From positions 1 to 45,998 of the forward strand of contig CAMCYG010000006.1 in the NCBI GenBank assembly GCA_945883775.1: 45,998 nucleotides of DNA, written 5' to 3'. The stretch is from Victivallis vadensis. Its GTDB lineage: Bacteria > Verrucomicrobiota > Kiritimatiellia > UBA8416 > CAMCYG01. The translations under genes and the position numbers were made by a program. This document shows, one piece after another, positions 36,722 to 45,829 of this stretch. The notes under the pieces were generated by a model that saw nothing but the letters and a program-made list of their open reading frames with translations, had not been told where the DNA came from and made no database searches. Position 1 is the stretch's first letter. Each line of letters begins with the position of its first letter.

Positions 36722-37582
36722 ATGAATATCTTTAAATCGGTTGACTCTATCCGGTCCTCCTGTCTTGCTTGCAGGCAAAATGGCCGCACGATTGCCCTTG
36801 TTCCTACGATGGGATACCTTCATTCAGGGCATCTGTCGTTAATTGAAATGGCCCGTAAAGTGGCTGATATAGTAATTGTAAGTATTTACGTCAATCCTGC
36901 CCAATTCGGGCCTGGCGAAGATTTATCCAGGTATCCAAGAGACCCAGAACGGGATATAGAACTATGCCGTAATAGCGCAGTAGATATGGTGTTCATGCCT
37001 GATGATGCAGAGATTTATCTGTCTGGTCATTCTGTGTTCGTGAATGAAGATGTCATGTCAAAAGTCTTATGCGGAAGGACCAGGCCTGTTCATTTCAAGG
37101 GTGTGCTTACTATAGTTGCAAAGTTATTTAATATCATTCAGCCTGACTTCGCGGTGTTCGGACAAAAAGACGCACAACAGGCCAGGCTTATACAGAAAAT
37201 GGTTGCTGATTTAAATATACCTGTGAGCATAATATTGGCGCCTATTGTCAGGGACGTCGATGGACTCGCGCTAAGTTCACGCAACGTATATCTGTCAGCT
37301 GAAGAACGTGAGCGCGCTTTGGCTATACATAGGGCGCTGTTTAGTGCTCTTGCGCTCTACAGGTCCGGGGAGCGCGATACCGGTAAGCTCAAGAATCACG
37401 TCCTGAATATAATAGAGCATAGTCAGCCGAATCTGATCGATTATATTGAAATCCTTGATAATGAAAGATTTGTCGACGTAAAGACAATCACTTCCACTGC
37501 GCTTCTGGCCGTGGCCGTCAAATACGGTAAGACAAGGCTTATCGACAATATTAGCCTATCGCCAGCAGAGGGGATGGAATAA
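36722..37582 (+). CDS. panC: Pantoate--beta-alanine ligase
   Basis: IALVPTMGYLHSGHLSLI, VSIYVNPAQFGPGEDLSRYPR, FGQKDAQQARLIQKMV, RDVDGLALSSRNVYLS. Confidence 0.95.
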   Translation: MNIFKSVDSIRSSCLACRQNGRTIALVPTMGYLHSGHLSLIEMARKVADIVIVSIYVNPAQFGPGEDLSRYPRDPERDIELCRNSAVDMVFMPDDAEIYLSGHSVFVNEDVMSKVLCGRTRPVHFKGVLTIVAKLFNIIQPDFAVFGQKDAQQARLIQKMVADLNIPVSIILAPIVRDVDGLALSSRNVYLSAEERERALAIHRALFSALALYRSGERDTGKLKNHVLNIIEHSQPNLIDYIEILDNERFVDVKTITSTALLAVAVKYGKTRLIDNISLSPAEGME

Positions 37583-39253
37583 TTACGTTTTACGCTGAGC
37601 GGCCATGGTCCTGGCATCTACCAGCTGATTGATTATCCTGTCTGGTTGAGCATTCTGTTCAACGAAAACAACCTGATTTACAAATGCCTCGTCAGCTGAT
37701 TCATTGGCATCCGTTATGACTATAAGCCCTGACTCGGGCCTTAGCTTTAGTATGGCTCTAAGTAATGCTGAGGACTGGCTGCCCAGTATTCGTTTGTCGA
37801 TTATTATGGCATGGAGGTCTTTGTCGCTTTCAATCTTAGGCAGGGCCGTCATTAGATTGTCAATGTATTGCGATTGAACACCTATGGTTTTGAGTCGATT
37901 GTCCAATGCTGTCTGTTCCTTCTGGGGCGCAACCAGTAAGACATGCCAGCCCTTGATATAGGCGCTTACTTCTTCAGCAATTGCCTGTCTATCAGTCTTA
38001 ATATCGCGGAGCCTTCCCTGAGGAAGCATTATACGGTATAGCACAGAACCATTGCACCTACGTTCGTCCATATCTCCACCCGCCTCATCAATCAATGATT
38101 TCAGCACAGAGAAGACAACTCGCGGATCAGCCCCTGCTGGGACATCCTTCCAATTGAGGGAATCCATGTCAGTCGCTTCCTGTGTAATCGAAATAAGAAC
38201 AATGCATGCATATTCGCCATTGACCTGGGCGAGGGCACAAGAGCCGGTCTTACGTGCCGAGATCGTAATGAATCCGGCTTTAGGGATAATATCGCATGCC
38301 ATTATACATGTGTTGATAATATGCTGTTCTATCTGAATGCCGCTGGTCCCTATTACGGGGATATCATGGTCGATGGTGCTTGAGATCTTCCATCCAACTG
38401 GCAGTGTCTCGTTGAGGATTTCTATGGCCTTCTCAATATGTGCTGGCAGATATTCGGCCGAACTGCCAGAACTAACAGGCTTTGCAAGCTGAAGTAGCTG
38501 TTCCGATATTGCCACACCACGGTCCGCATTCTTGATAATAGCATCAATAGCAGAATTAACCTCAGATGAATCTCTGGGAAGCCTTTTAAACAAAGATGCA
38601 TATCCGGAAATGGCACAGAGTACACTGTTGAACTCGTTGGCAACACCCCGTGAAATCTGACCTATGAGCTGCAGTCTGGCCGTTTGTCTGGCGCGTAACC
38701 GCTCGGTATTGGCGTTTGTTACATCGCTGATCATTATCAGGCTTATTCCTTCGGCCGGCTGGGATCTAAAGCGCAGAATCCTCAAGAGATGTCCGATCTG
38801 GACTTCTTTCTCCAGTTCGTATTGATCTTCAGAAGTTATTAGTTTGATAATGTCCTTTTCGGATAAGGATGGGAATATCTGGGATATATGGGAATCGGCA
38901 TCTATTCTGACTATCTTTCTTGCTGCAAGGTTTGATCCTGTTATGAGACCTTTGCTGTTGCATGCAATCAGGCCATCTTGAATATAATCCATGGAATTGA
39001 CCATTCGGCTGATTCTTCTCTGGCCTTCAGCAACGGCCGAGAACTCAATGGCCCATAGTCCGAAAGCACCGGCTATGAACATGAATCCGAGTGTTATTGC
39101 CCATACCAGAATGGTTATAATGGTGAATTCGTCATGGCTGGGTACCGATTCGTGAATAAAGGCAAGCGTATGCCACACAGCGATAGTGCATATGCAGAAT
39201 AGGGTCACCAGTAGAATTGCATAACCCCATACTTCTGTTCGTATAAACCTCAT
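37583..39253 (-). CDS. Degenerate membrane hybrid histidine kinase (phospho-His replaced by Asn; degraded ATPase and receiver motifs)
   Basis: Two TM segments, PAS-like region, GQISRGVANEFNSVLCAISGYASLF where a His normally occupies the N position; INTCIMACDII in place of the N-box; C-terminal receiver-like domain LLVAPQKEQ...AIIIDKRIL. Confidence 0.75.
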   Translation of the reverse strand: MRFIRTEVWGYAILLVTLFCICTIAVWHTLAFIHESVPSHDEFTIITILVWAITLGFMFIAGAFGLWAIEFSAVAEGQRRISRMVNSMDYIQDGLIACNSKGLITGSNLAARKIVRIDADSHISQIFPSLSEKDIIKLITSEDQYELEKEVQIGHLLRILRFRSQPAEGISLIMISDVTNANTERLRARQTARLQLIGQISRGVANEFNSVLCAISGYASLFKRLPRDSSEVNSAIDAIIKNADRGVAISEQLLQLAKPVSSGSSAEYLPAHIEKAIEILNETLPVGWKISSTIDHDIPVIGTSGIQIEQHIINTCIMACDIIPKAGFITISARKTGSCALAQVNGEYACIVLISITQEATDMDSLNWKDVPAGADPRVVFSVLKSLIDEAGGDMDERRCNGSVLYRIMLPQGRLRDIKTDRQAIAEEVSAYIKGWHVLLVAPQKEQTALDNRLKTIGVQSQYIDNLMTALPKIESDKDLHAIIIDKRILGSQSSALLRAILKLRPESGLIVITDANESADEAFVNQVVFVEQNAQPDRIINQLVDARTMAAQRKT

Positions 39254-39358
39254 GGCTGGGATGATTGCATATCGGTAGCGGGAATAAAAGCAGTTTATGT
39301 GCTTCCTTTTGTGGGTGATCGAAACAATTGATGTCCCCATCCAGAGCGGCTCGGCAGA

Positions 39359-39402
39359 GACGCCTCGCCATACCCATATACCAAAAAGGTAGGGCGAGGC
39401 GC
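39359..39402. repeat. Palindrome gacgcctcgccatacc...ggtagggcgaggcgc
   Basis: Read directly; half-site cgcctcgccctacc recurs near 45548. Confidence 0.7.
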
Positions 39403-39457
39403 ATTGCTATCAAGCTAAGGATAATTCTCTATTAAAAGTCAATATCTGCTCCCATGT

Positions 39458-39560
39458 GGAGTGCGGTGGCTCGACACCGCTTTTCTCAGTGCAGGCTCGG
39501 CTGCGCACAATACGCGAGCCGAGGCTCGCTACACAAAGCGGCGTCAAGCCGCCGCACTCC
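39458..39560. repeat. Large compound palindrome ggagtgcggtggctcgacaccgc...gcggcgtcaagccgccgcactcc with internal hairpin
   Basis: Outer arms 39458-39484 and 39535-39560; inner gcaggctcggc/gagccgaggctcgc; related arm at 45830-45857. Confidence 0.8.
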
Positions 39561-39578
39561 AAAATGTCACTAATTTAT

Positions 39579-39739
39579 ACTAGTAAAGTCCAAACTCCAG
39601 TCGGCGCATGACACATGCGCCGCTACAGACAGAAAAACCTTCCTCACTGTAGCTGAGCTTGTGTCAAGCTCAGGTCTTTTCCGCCGGCGCGTGATACCAT
39701 CCTTCGTCAAAGCACTGCGGCATGGCAAGCATGCGACGC
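39579..39739. repeat. Compound repeat, inverted relative to 45618-45812
   Basis: Shares cggcgcatgacacatgcgccgctacagacagaaaaac.ttcctcactgtagctgagcttg and ccatccttcgtc.aagcact with the reverse complement of 45618-45812. Confidence 0.88.
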
Positions 39740-39740
39740 A

Positions 39741-39778
39741 TAAACAAAAACGGGGGAAAGGTTTGATCCTTTCCCCCG
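39741..39778 (-). terminator. Rho-independent terminator of the pil operon (minus strand)
   Basis: 11-bp perfect stem cgggggaaagg-tttgat-cctttcccccg with A-tract on + (U-tract on - transcript). Confidence 0.85.
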
Positions 39779-39800
39779 AAATATTGTCTGGTGAATACTA

Positions 39801-41804
39801 CTACTCTTTGTTCTTTAGCTTGGCGCGGACCTTCTTGGCCTGCTTTGATATCGCCTTGTCAGCGTCAGCTCTTGCTGCGTCGACTTCAGCGTTATATCTG
39901 CTCTTTCTTATCTCTTTCTCTATCATTTTCTTTTGGGTCAGTTCCGTGTCCTCTGGAAGACCTGTGTCATTTCTGATATCACTAGGTGCAGCAATCGCCA
40001 CAGTAACGAATATTATTGTTTCTGCTTGTGACTTAACGTCTGAGGTGTGTGTGAACAGGTACTTGCCGATGATAGGTATGTCGCCCAGGATAGGCACCTT
40101 GGTGACGGTTTCGCGATCATTGGCGTCAGTCAGTCCACCTATTGCAACCGTCTTTCCACTCTCAAGACAGAAGGTGGTCATGATTTTTTTGGTGGAGATG
40201 ATCGGGTAAGTCTGTCCGTCGGGTGCGACTGCGTTTCTCACAAAACGTGTAAGCTCAGGTTCGATTTTTACCGTTATGTTGCTTTGTGTATTCACGGTTG
40301 GTGTGACCGTCAGCTTAACGCCAGTATCAACGGGTTCGCCCGGGTTGTACGTGACAATAGGTGCTATTCCCTGCTGTCCGGCCGTTGAGCTGGACACAAA
40401 AGGTTTTTCGCGCTCACCGATGTGTATTGTGGCTTGTTCTTCGTTCGCAACAAGTAATTTCGGGTTTGATACCACGCTGACCCCGTTCATTTGTTTTAAT
40501 GCGCTCAATATGACGTTGAAGTCAGCCGCTCCCAATACAGCAGATTTAGCTGCAGTAACCGTGCTTACATAGCCGTCTTCTATGTCTCGAGTAACTTCTT
40601 TTCCTGTGTCAATGGTATCGGAAACAGTACGTGTCGGCATTTGTCTAAGCGCAGGAAGCGCTGTCGCTGCAGACGCTGATGCTGGTGGGGTTATATATTC
40701 TTCGTCGACATATTGTGCCCCATAGAGGTCGTAGGTTTGATCAATATTATCAATTTTATTTCGCTTGTCCCATTGCTTGGATGCATCTTTATTGCTCTGA
40801 TTCCATGTTTCATCTTTATTATACTTGTACAAAAGACTGCTCGCGTTCAGGTTGTACCCCTGCAGTGACTGCCAGTTGATTCCAAGGTCTTTCTGCGCAG
40901 AGTCCGTCAGTTCCATGAACTTGGCTTCTATGAACACCTGCTCGCGAATGGTGTCGATTGCCGCCACAAGATTCTCTATCTCGCTTTGATTTGCGCTTGT
41001 TGTCTGGACGACTAGAGTATTCCTTGACGGAAACGTCGATACTTTGCCGGGAGGTGGAACCATTGCTACGACTGTCGGCGCGATATTCGATACCGATGCA
41101 TATTTAAGAGCATAGGTCTTTACGATAAGTGGTTCAGGACCAGTTCCTTTTGCTGTTATTGTATAGACCTGTGATCCCGGGATTTTCTCAATCAGGCCCA
41201 GGCCGTTCATGTCTAGAATTGATTCCAGTGCCGGTTTCCAGTCCACGTTGCTCAGGTTAACGTTTACCCTGCCGACCAGATTGCTTGGTGTGTACATAAT
41301 GTTTGCGCCGGAAATGCGAGTGAACATTTTCACTGCATCAACAAGGGCGACATCATCAAGACTGATGCTTATAGTTGCATCTGCATTCTCGGGGACCGCG
41401 GGTGCGGATCCGATTGGTGCGTCTTTGTCCTCGTCTTTTGTTGGAGCTAGGAATATTGATCCATCGGTCTGTGCAGGTGCCTGTTCGGTAGCTACTGCAG
41501 GAGCAGTAGCCTCTACAGGTTTAGTCTGTTCAGCTGTGGCAACTGGTTGTTCAACCGCAGGGGGCGGAAGTGCGGCTTCAGGTGCTACTGATGGTTGCAC
41601 TGCTGGTACAGGGGCCGATGTTTCAGTTGCGGCAGGTGCAGGGGCTACTGCTCCGTCTGTAACCTTTACAGCAGAGGTGCCTTCCGTTACGGGGGCCTGT
41701 GTCGCAGGACCCTCATTCTGCTGTGCAAGCACTAGCATCGTGCTAAGAGCGGCAAGCACCGTCCCAATCGTTATTAACAATATCGGCTGTTTGTTTTTCT
41801 TCAT
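39801..41804 (-). CDS. pilQ: Secretin, PilQ/GspD-like
   Basis: GRVNVNLSNVDWKPALESILDMNGL; VSNPKLLVANEEQATIHIGE; C-terminal VPILGDIPIIGKYLF; end of a pilMNOP-like cluster. Confidence 0.88.
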   Translation of the reverse strand: MKKNKQPILLITIGTVLAALSTMLVLAQQNEGPATQAPVTEGTSAVKVTDGAVAPAPAATETSAPVPAVQPSVAPEAALPPPAVEQPVATAEQTKPVEATAPAVATEQAPAQTDGSIFLAPTKDEDKDAPIGSAPAVPENADATISISLDDVALVDAVKMFTRISGANIMYTPSNLVGRVNVNLSNVDWKPALESILDMNGLGLIEKIPGSQVYTITAKGTGPEPLIVKTYALKYASVSNIAPTVVAMVPPPGKVSTFPSRNTLVVQTTSANQSEIENLVAAIDTIREQVFIEAKFMELTDSAQKDLGINWQSLQGYNLNASSLLYKYNKDETWNQSNKDASKQWDKRNKIDNIDQTYDLYGAQYVDEEYITPPASASAATALPALRQMPTRTVSDTIDTGKEVTRDIEDGYVSTVTAAKSAVLGAADFNVILSALKQMNGVSVVSNPKLLVANEEQATIHIGEREKPFVSSSTAGQQGIAPIVTYNPGEPVDTGVKLTVTPTVNTQSNITVKIEPELTRFVRNAVAPDGQTYPIISTKKIMTTFCLESGKTVAIGGLTDANDRETVTKVPILGDIPIIGKYLFTHTSDVKSQAETIIFVTVAIAAPSDIRNDTGLPEDTELTQKKMIEKEIRKSRYNAEVDAARADADKAISKQAKKVRAKLKNKE

Positions 41805-41822
41805 AGTAGTATTCTCCGTTGA

Positions 41823-42482
41823 TTAATTTATGTGGTTGGCTGGGGTGGTCTTTTGAGTGCCGTTGGCATCTATTAAGGTAATGGTGTTGGTTCCGATGGT
41901 CACGCCTAGACTTGTATATGTAACGGTTGTTCCAGTCGCTCCGATTGTCCCTAGCGCAGTGTTATTTACGTACCAAGTGAATGGTGCAGTTCCGCCAGTT
42001 GCCGTTAATGTGCGCGTCCCTGCAGCGGGTGGGGTGATGTTTAGCGGGCTTGGTGTAATTGAGAGTGCGACTGTATTTGTATAGTTGATCGCTGCCGATG
42101 CGCGAACGCCTTTGTTGTCTTGTACGATAATCTCATTCTTGGCTATCGTTGCAACAGTGTAAGTTGCATAGTGTGTGTTTTCCTGCACTGAAACCGTGCC
42201 TACTGCAGTATCAGTTACTGACCAAGCATATGGGGTTTGTCCTCCTTGAGCGGTAAAGGTGATCTTTTCGCCGACTCTGGAGGCAGTGGCTCCACTAGGG
42301 GTCAGTTGAATCTCTTGCTCTGAGGCAATTGTGTCGTATGAGTCCCTGCTTTCGGACGCGAAATCATTGGTCAGGTCGCCGCTGAGATCGGTGTCTTTTG
42401 AGTCTTCACATCCCTGTATCATAAGTAGACCTAGTCCTGCGGCCATGACGGACAACATCATTATTAACCATTTATTTCTCAT
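41823..42482 (-). CDS. Lipoprotein with Ig-like repeats inside the pil cluster
   Basis: Lipobox (LLMIQGC); two similar repeats ITFTAQGGQTPYAWSVTDTAVGTVS and RTLTATGGTAPFTWYVNNTALGTIG. Confidence 0.65.
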   Translation of the reverse strand: MRNKWLIMMLSVMAAGLGLLMIQGCEDSKDTDLSGDLTNDFASESRDSYDTIASEQEIQLTPSGATASRVGEKITFTAQGGQTPYAWSVTDTAVGTVSVQENTHYATYTVATIAKNEIIVQDNKGVRASAAINYTNTVALSITPSPLNITPPAAGTRTLTATGGTAPFTWYVNNTALGTIGATGTTVTYTSLGVTIGTNTITLIDANGTQKTTPANHIN

Positions 42483-42534
42483 TGCTTCTCTCCTTGTTTA
42501 CTTCAATTTAGTCAAAATCCTCACAGAGTCCATA

Positions 42535-42604
42535 ATCCGGTGAGACACCGGAACTACATTAAAGCCTTATCTAACAAAATTCTCGATGAGACATCGGGAC
42601 TACT
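42535..42604. repeat. Two small hairpins of one type: ccggtgagacaccggaactac and ctcgatgagacatcgggactac
   Basis: Both match tgagacaYcggRactac, in the gap between the lipoprotein and pilP-like genes. Confidence 0.7.
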
Positions 42605-42605
42605 T

Positions 42606-43097
42606 TCACAGTGCTATCCTGACATCCAGCTGTTTCATCTTTACGCCGGCCTTACGTATCTCTTCTATTTTCCAAGAGAACTGGTAGCCATCCTTTTTGA
42701 TCTTTATAATATTTCCAGTCTCGATCACGCCTATGCCGTCGATAAGAGCAATATATGTGCCGTCCTTTGTTTTATTGATGCTGCCGACTTTAAGGACGGG
42801 CCACTTGGCTTCTATCTTCTTTTTCTTGACTGCCGCTGAGTCACCTGTGGCGCTGTCAGCTACCTGAGCGGGAAGTACTTTTCCCTGAGGAACATAACCT
42901 TTAGGCCAGAACGGGTCGCGGGATGTGTCGTCGATTAGTGCAATAGTATTCGTTGCGACAGGTTCGGCTGCAACAGGTGTGGCGGCGGCTGACTCAGCCT
43001 TGTTTGTGGCTGCAGGGGCGGGGACTGGATCTTCGGCAAACGCCGAAATTGACAGCATCGCAGTCATTAGTATCGCCACGGTATATCTATTAGCCAT
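42606..43097 (-). CDS. PilP-like protein
   Basis: Signal peptide, Pro/Ala-rich linker, DPFWPKGY...VLKVGSINKTKDGTYIALIDGIGVIETGNIIKI; position after pilO-like gene. Confidence 0.6.
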   Translation of the reverse strand: MANRYTVAILMTAMLSISAFAEDPVPAPAATNKAESAAATPVAAEPVATNTIALIDDTSRDPFWPKGYVPQGKVLPAQVADSATGDSAAVKKKKIEAKWPVLKVGSINKTKDGTYIALIDGIGVIETGNIIKIKKDGYQFSWKIEEIRKAGVKMKQLDVRIAL

Positions 43098-43109
43098 AAG
43101 ACACCATCT

Positions 43110-43748
43110 CTATTGTTTAGGTTCGGTCTCCTTGAGCATTTCCTCGAGCTTTATCGGGAACTCTGGATCAGTCCAAATAGGCCACTGTATATCAACTGTA
43201 ATAATATGATTCATGGGGTCGGTGTTTTCCTGGCCTGATATGTTTACGGCTGTCACTGATATATAAGGGTTTGCTGTCTCGATCTCTCTGAGGAAATAGA
43301 GCAATTTGTGCGCTCCGGATTTCATCGTTACCCTGAGGCTGTACCCTTTCAAGATGCCTGCTGTGCCTCTGAATGGTATGTCGGTGATTCCTGCTTCTCG
43401 CGGAGGTTCGATCTTGATGTCCATCTTCTTCGCCTGTGTCTCTACAATCTCGCGGGCTTTGAGTTGGTAGTTGCCCAGTACGGGCGGAAGGACATACTTA
43501 TTGGAGAAATCGATCATTTCTGTGAGTAACTTCCGGCGCGCGAGCCTGTCTGGCTCCGTCTGTTTGATGTCGATGTCGGCTTTCTTGATAGTGTCTTTTA
43601 GCGTGGTGATAGTGGCAACTTTCTTTTCCTGCGTCGCCTGCATGGGTTGGACGACAAACATGAATATGAGTACGATTGCGGCTATTACTCCGACAGCTAT
43701 CCCAGCGTATATCTGCATTTTTTGTTTTGGGTCTGTGGGGAATTTCAT
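43110..43748 (-). CDS. PilO-like protein
   Basis: N-terminal TM, coiled coil, ferredoxin-like C-terminal domain with GYSLRVTMKSGAHKLLYFLREIETANPYISV; position. Confidence 0.65.
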   Translation of the reverse strand: MKFPTDPKQKMQIYAGIAVGVIAAIVLIFMFVVQPMQATQEKKVATITTLKDTIKKADIDIKQTEPDRLARRKLLTEMIDFSNKYVLPPVLGNYQLKAREIVETQAKKMDIKIEPPREAGITDIPFRGTAGILKGYSLRVTMKSGAHKLLYFLREIETANPYISVTAVNISGQENTDPMNHIITVDIQWPIWTDPEFPIKLEEMLKETEPKQ

Positions 43749-44350
43749 TCGAATTTCCTGGGCTCAAATTGACAATCGATCTGGAATATTCGGTCTGTTT
43801 TCTCTGCCGTTGGCGAGTCATCGCCTTTAAAGACAGGAACTTCGACTTTTACCAGTAAAGGGTCAAGATAGACGTTTGCAGACAGCCGTTTTCTCAATGC
43901 AAGAACGCTGCTTTCTGCTTCCTCGCCATAAGATCTGCCTTTGATGACTATGCTGTAGGTCCGTGTTCCATTGGGCTGCAGGCTTTCGTTAAGCCTCAGT
44001 AAGTCGAATTGTACATTGGACTGAGTCTCTTTGATGATCTCGGAAAGTACCTTGCAGATGTCCAGGTGTGTTTTCTTCCAGGCCAAAGTCGCGGCGCTCA
44101 TGTCGTTATTTTGAGCAAGAAGGCCACGAAGCAGTACAGCGGCCTCCTGCTTGGGTTTGTCTATGGCCCATTGCTGTTCAAGAGCGGAAAGTTCGGAATT
44201 CGTTCTCCATATCTTTGTGCCAGCCAGCCCGATTATCGTTAGCAGTATAAGCGGCACCGTGATGCAGGAGATGCGCAATATCATCTTTCCGCTCAAAACG
44301 CTGGCGCTTCTCTGCTCAGTCGCTAATATCAGGTCGATTCTTAAGTTCAT
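43745..44350 (-). CDS. PilN-like protein
   Basis: MNLRIDLILATEQ..., single TM plus coiled coil; overlaps pilM-like gene by 4 bp. Confidence 0.65.
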   Translation of the reverse strand: MNLRIDLILATEQRSASVLSGKMILRISCITVPLILLTIIGLAGTKIWRTNSELSALEQQWAIDKPKQEAAVLLRGLLAQNNDMSAATLAWKKTHLDICKVLSEIIKETQSNVQFDLLRLNESLQPNGTRTYSIVIKGRSYGEEAESSVLALRKRLSANVYLDPLLVKVEVPVFKGDDSPTAEKTDRIFQIDCQFEPRKFE

Positions 44351-45447
44351 GTTTCCTCAAATGTAGCAAGACATGCGCCCAAGGCTGCAGCAAAGCGCCA
44401 TTCCTGCCCCTTAAATTTCTCGTCCATCGCGTCAGGTGCCATATTCAAGCCGGCAAACGGATTCCATGTCAATATCTCTATGCCCATTGCTGAATTTAAC
44501 TCGGCGATAGCGTCCCTGGATACAACAAGCCCGCCTGCTATGTACATCTTGAGGACGTGGCAGTTCTCCCGTCTTTCTATGAAATCTTTGGATACCGTGA
44601 GTTGTTTAATGAACGGATCCATGACGTCGCTGATTGCCTGAGAGATATCAAATGCTCCGTCTGCTATTATACCTTGCGCAGTTTCCTGGTCGACGCCAAG
44701 AGCTTCCTGCACTTTCTCTATAATGGTTGCTGTTCCGAAATCGAAGCGCCGTATAAGAGAAAGAACCCCTTTGTTGAATATAGCGTAAGTTGTAGTCGTT
44801 GTCTCAAATTCGAGGACGCCGATTGCTTCTTCTGCGTGCTGAATGGCGGCTGTCGTCATAAATGATGTCAAAGTTGCAAGACCTGCCACCTCAATGGAGA
44901 ACGGTGCTGGCAATCCGGCAGGGGTAAGCATCGGGGCGATGATTGCATCCCGTTCCGGCAGGGCGACAGCAAGTACCTTTGTTTCGTTCTTTCCGTGGCC
45001 CTCCACGAGGATCTTGTATCCTATCCTGTACAGGTTTGGATCATCCAGGCCTAGACTGCTAATGACTTTTTCCTCGGCTGCGGCATCAAATGCGCCCGGT
45101 AAGCTTACCAGCTTGACCACAGCCGAATTGCCGGTAACGGTGAATGCGGCATATTTGCCCCGTATTCTAGCCGGAAGCTCAATTGGGGTTACGTTGAAAG
45201 TGGGCAGGGCGGCAACAGTATCAGTTTGCTCCTTTTTGCCAACGGGTGCAGCTGCAGGTGCCAGCGGTTCAGTGACTTGGATCACAGGCGGGGGAATTAC
45301 ATCTACTGCTGTTATTATTGTTTCAGTCTCGGAGATTTTCTTCATCCGGACTATTTTGATAGAGGTAGATCCGATGTCTATGCCTACGACATCATTCGGC
45401 TTCCTCTTAAACTTATCCAGCAACTCTTTTATATTCAACTGGTTCAT
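44347..45447 (-). CDS. pilM: PilM-like actin-fold type IV pilus assembly protein
   Basis: DVVGIDIGSTSIKIVRMKK; GVLEFETTTTTYAIFNKGVLSLIRRFDFGTATI; MYIAGGLV. Confidence 0.8.
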   Translation of the reverse strand: MNQLNIKELLDKFKRKPNDVVGIDIGSTSIKIVRMKKISETETIITAVDVIPPPVIQVTEPLAPAAAPVGKKEQTDTVAALPTFNVTPIELPARIRGKYAAFTVTGNSAVVKLVSLPGAFDAAAEEKVISSLGLDDPNLYRIGYKILVEGHGKNETKVLAVALPERDAIIAPMLTPAGLPAPFSIEVAGLATLTSFMTTAAIQHAEEAIGVLEFETTTTTYAIFNKGVLSLIRRFDFGTATIIEKVQEALGVDQETAQGIIADGAFDISQAISDVMDPFIKQLTVSKDFIERRENCHVLKMYIAGGLVVSRDAIAELNSAMGIEILTWNPFAGLNMAPDAMDEKFKGQEWRFAAALGACLATFEET

Positions 45448-45523
45448 ATGTTCCCAACCTGAGCTTTATAATATAAATATTCTTTAAATGATGCACAACA
45501 ACAAAATTTATAAATATTTGGTC

Positions 45524-45538
45524 GGGGGGGGTGGGGGG
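45524..45538. repeat. Poly-G tract G8-T-G6 upstream of the pilM-like gene
   Basis: ggtcggggggggtggggggat read directly. Confidence 0.9.
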
Positions 45539-45617
45539 ATAAAAGGGCGCCTCGCCCTACCATGCCTAACAAACTAAGGCGTTTATACTGCGAAATGCTG
45601 AAATTGAGCAAATTGTA

Positions 45618-45812
45618 GCGGCGCATGCTTGCCGGTCTGTAGTGCTTGGACGAAGGATGGTGTCATGCGCCGGCGAAAAAGACCTGAGCTTGACACCAGC
45701 CGTCGCCAAGAGGCTATGGCCTGGCAAGCAAGCTCAGCTACAGTGAGGAAAGTTTTTCTGTCTGTAGCGGCGCATGTGTCATGCGCCGGCTGGAGTTTGG
45801 CTTGCAACTAGT
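45618..45812. repeat. Compound repeat with two nested ~33-bp elements, inverted relative to 39579-39739
   Basis: Nested elements at 45628-45660 and 45696-45728; see findings. Confidence 0.88.
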
Positions 45813-45829
45813 ATGAAACAATGGAATTT

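Noticed and set aside
39458-39560. Possible CRISPR-like or tRNA-like structure from repeated arms
   Set aside because: No regular direct repeats with unique spacers and no cloverleaf or anticodon arm; it is a compound palindrome.
39661-40209. ORF starting MSSSGLFRRRVIPSFVKAL on + strand, similar to the 45583-45807 minus-strand ORF
   Set aside because: The similarity comes from the shared inverted repeat, not from a protein family; the rest is antisense to pilQ.
41209-41826. Ala/Thr/Ser-rich ORF on + strand
   Set aside because: Antisense to the Pro/Ala-rich N-terminus of the secretin; low complexity is explained by that.
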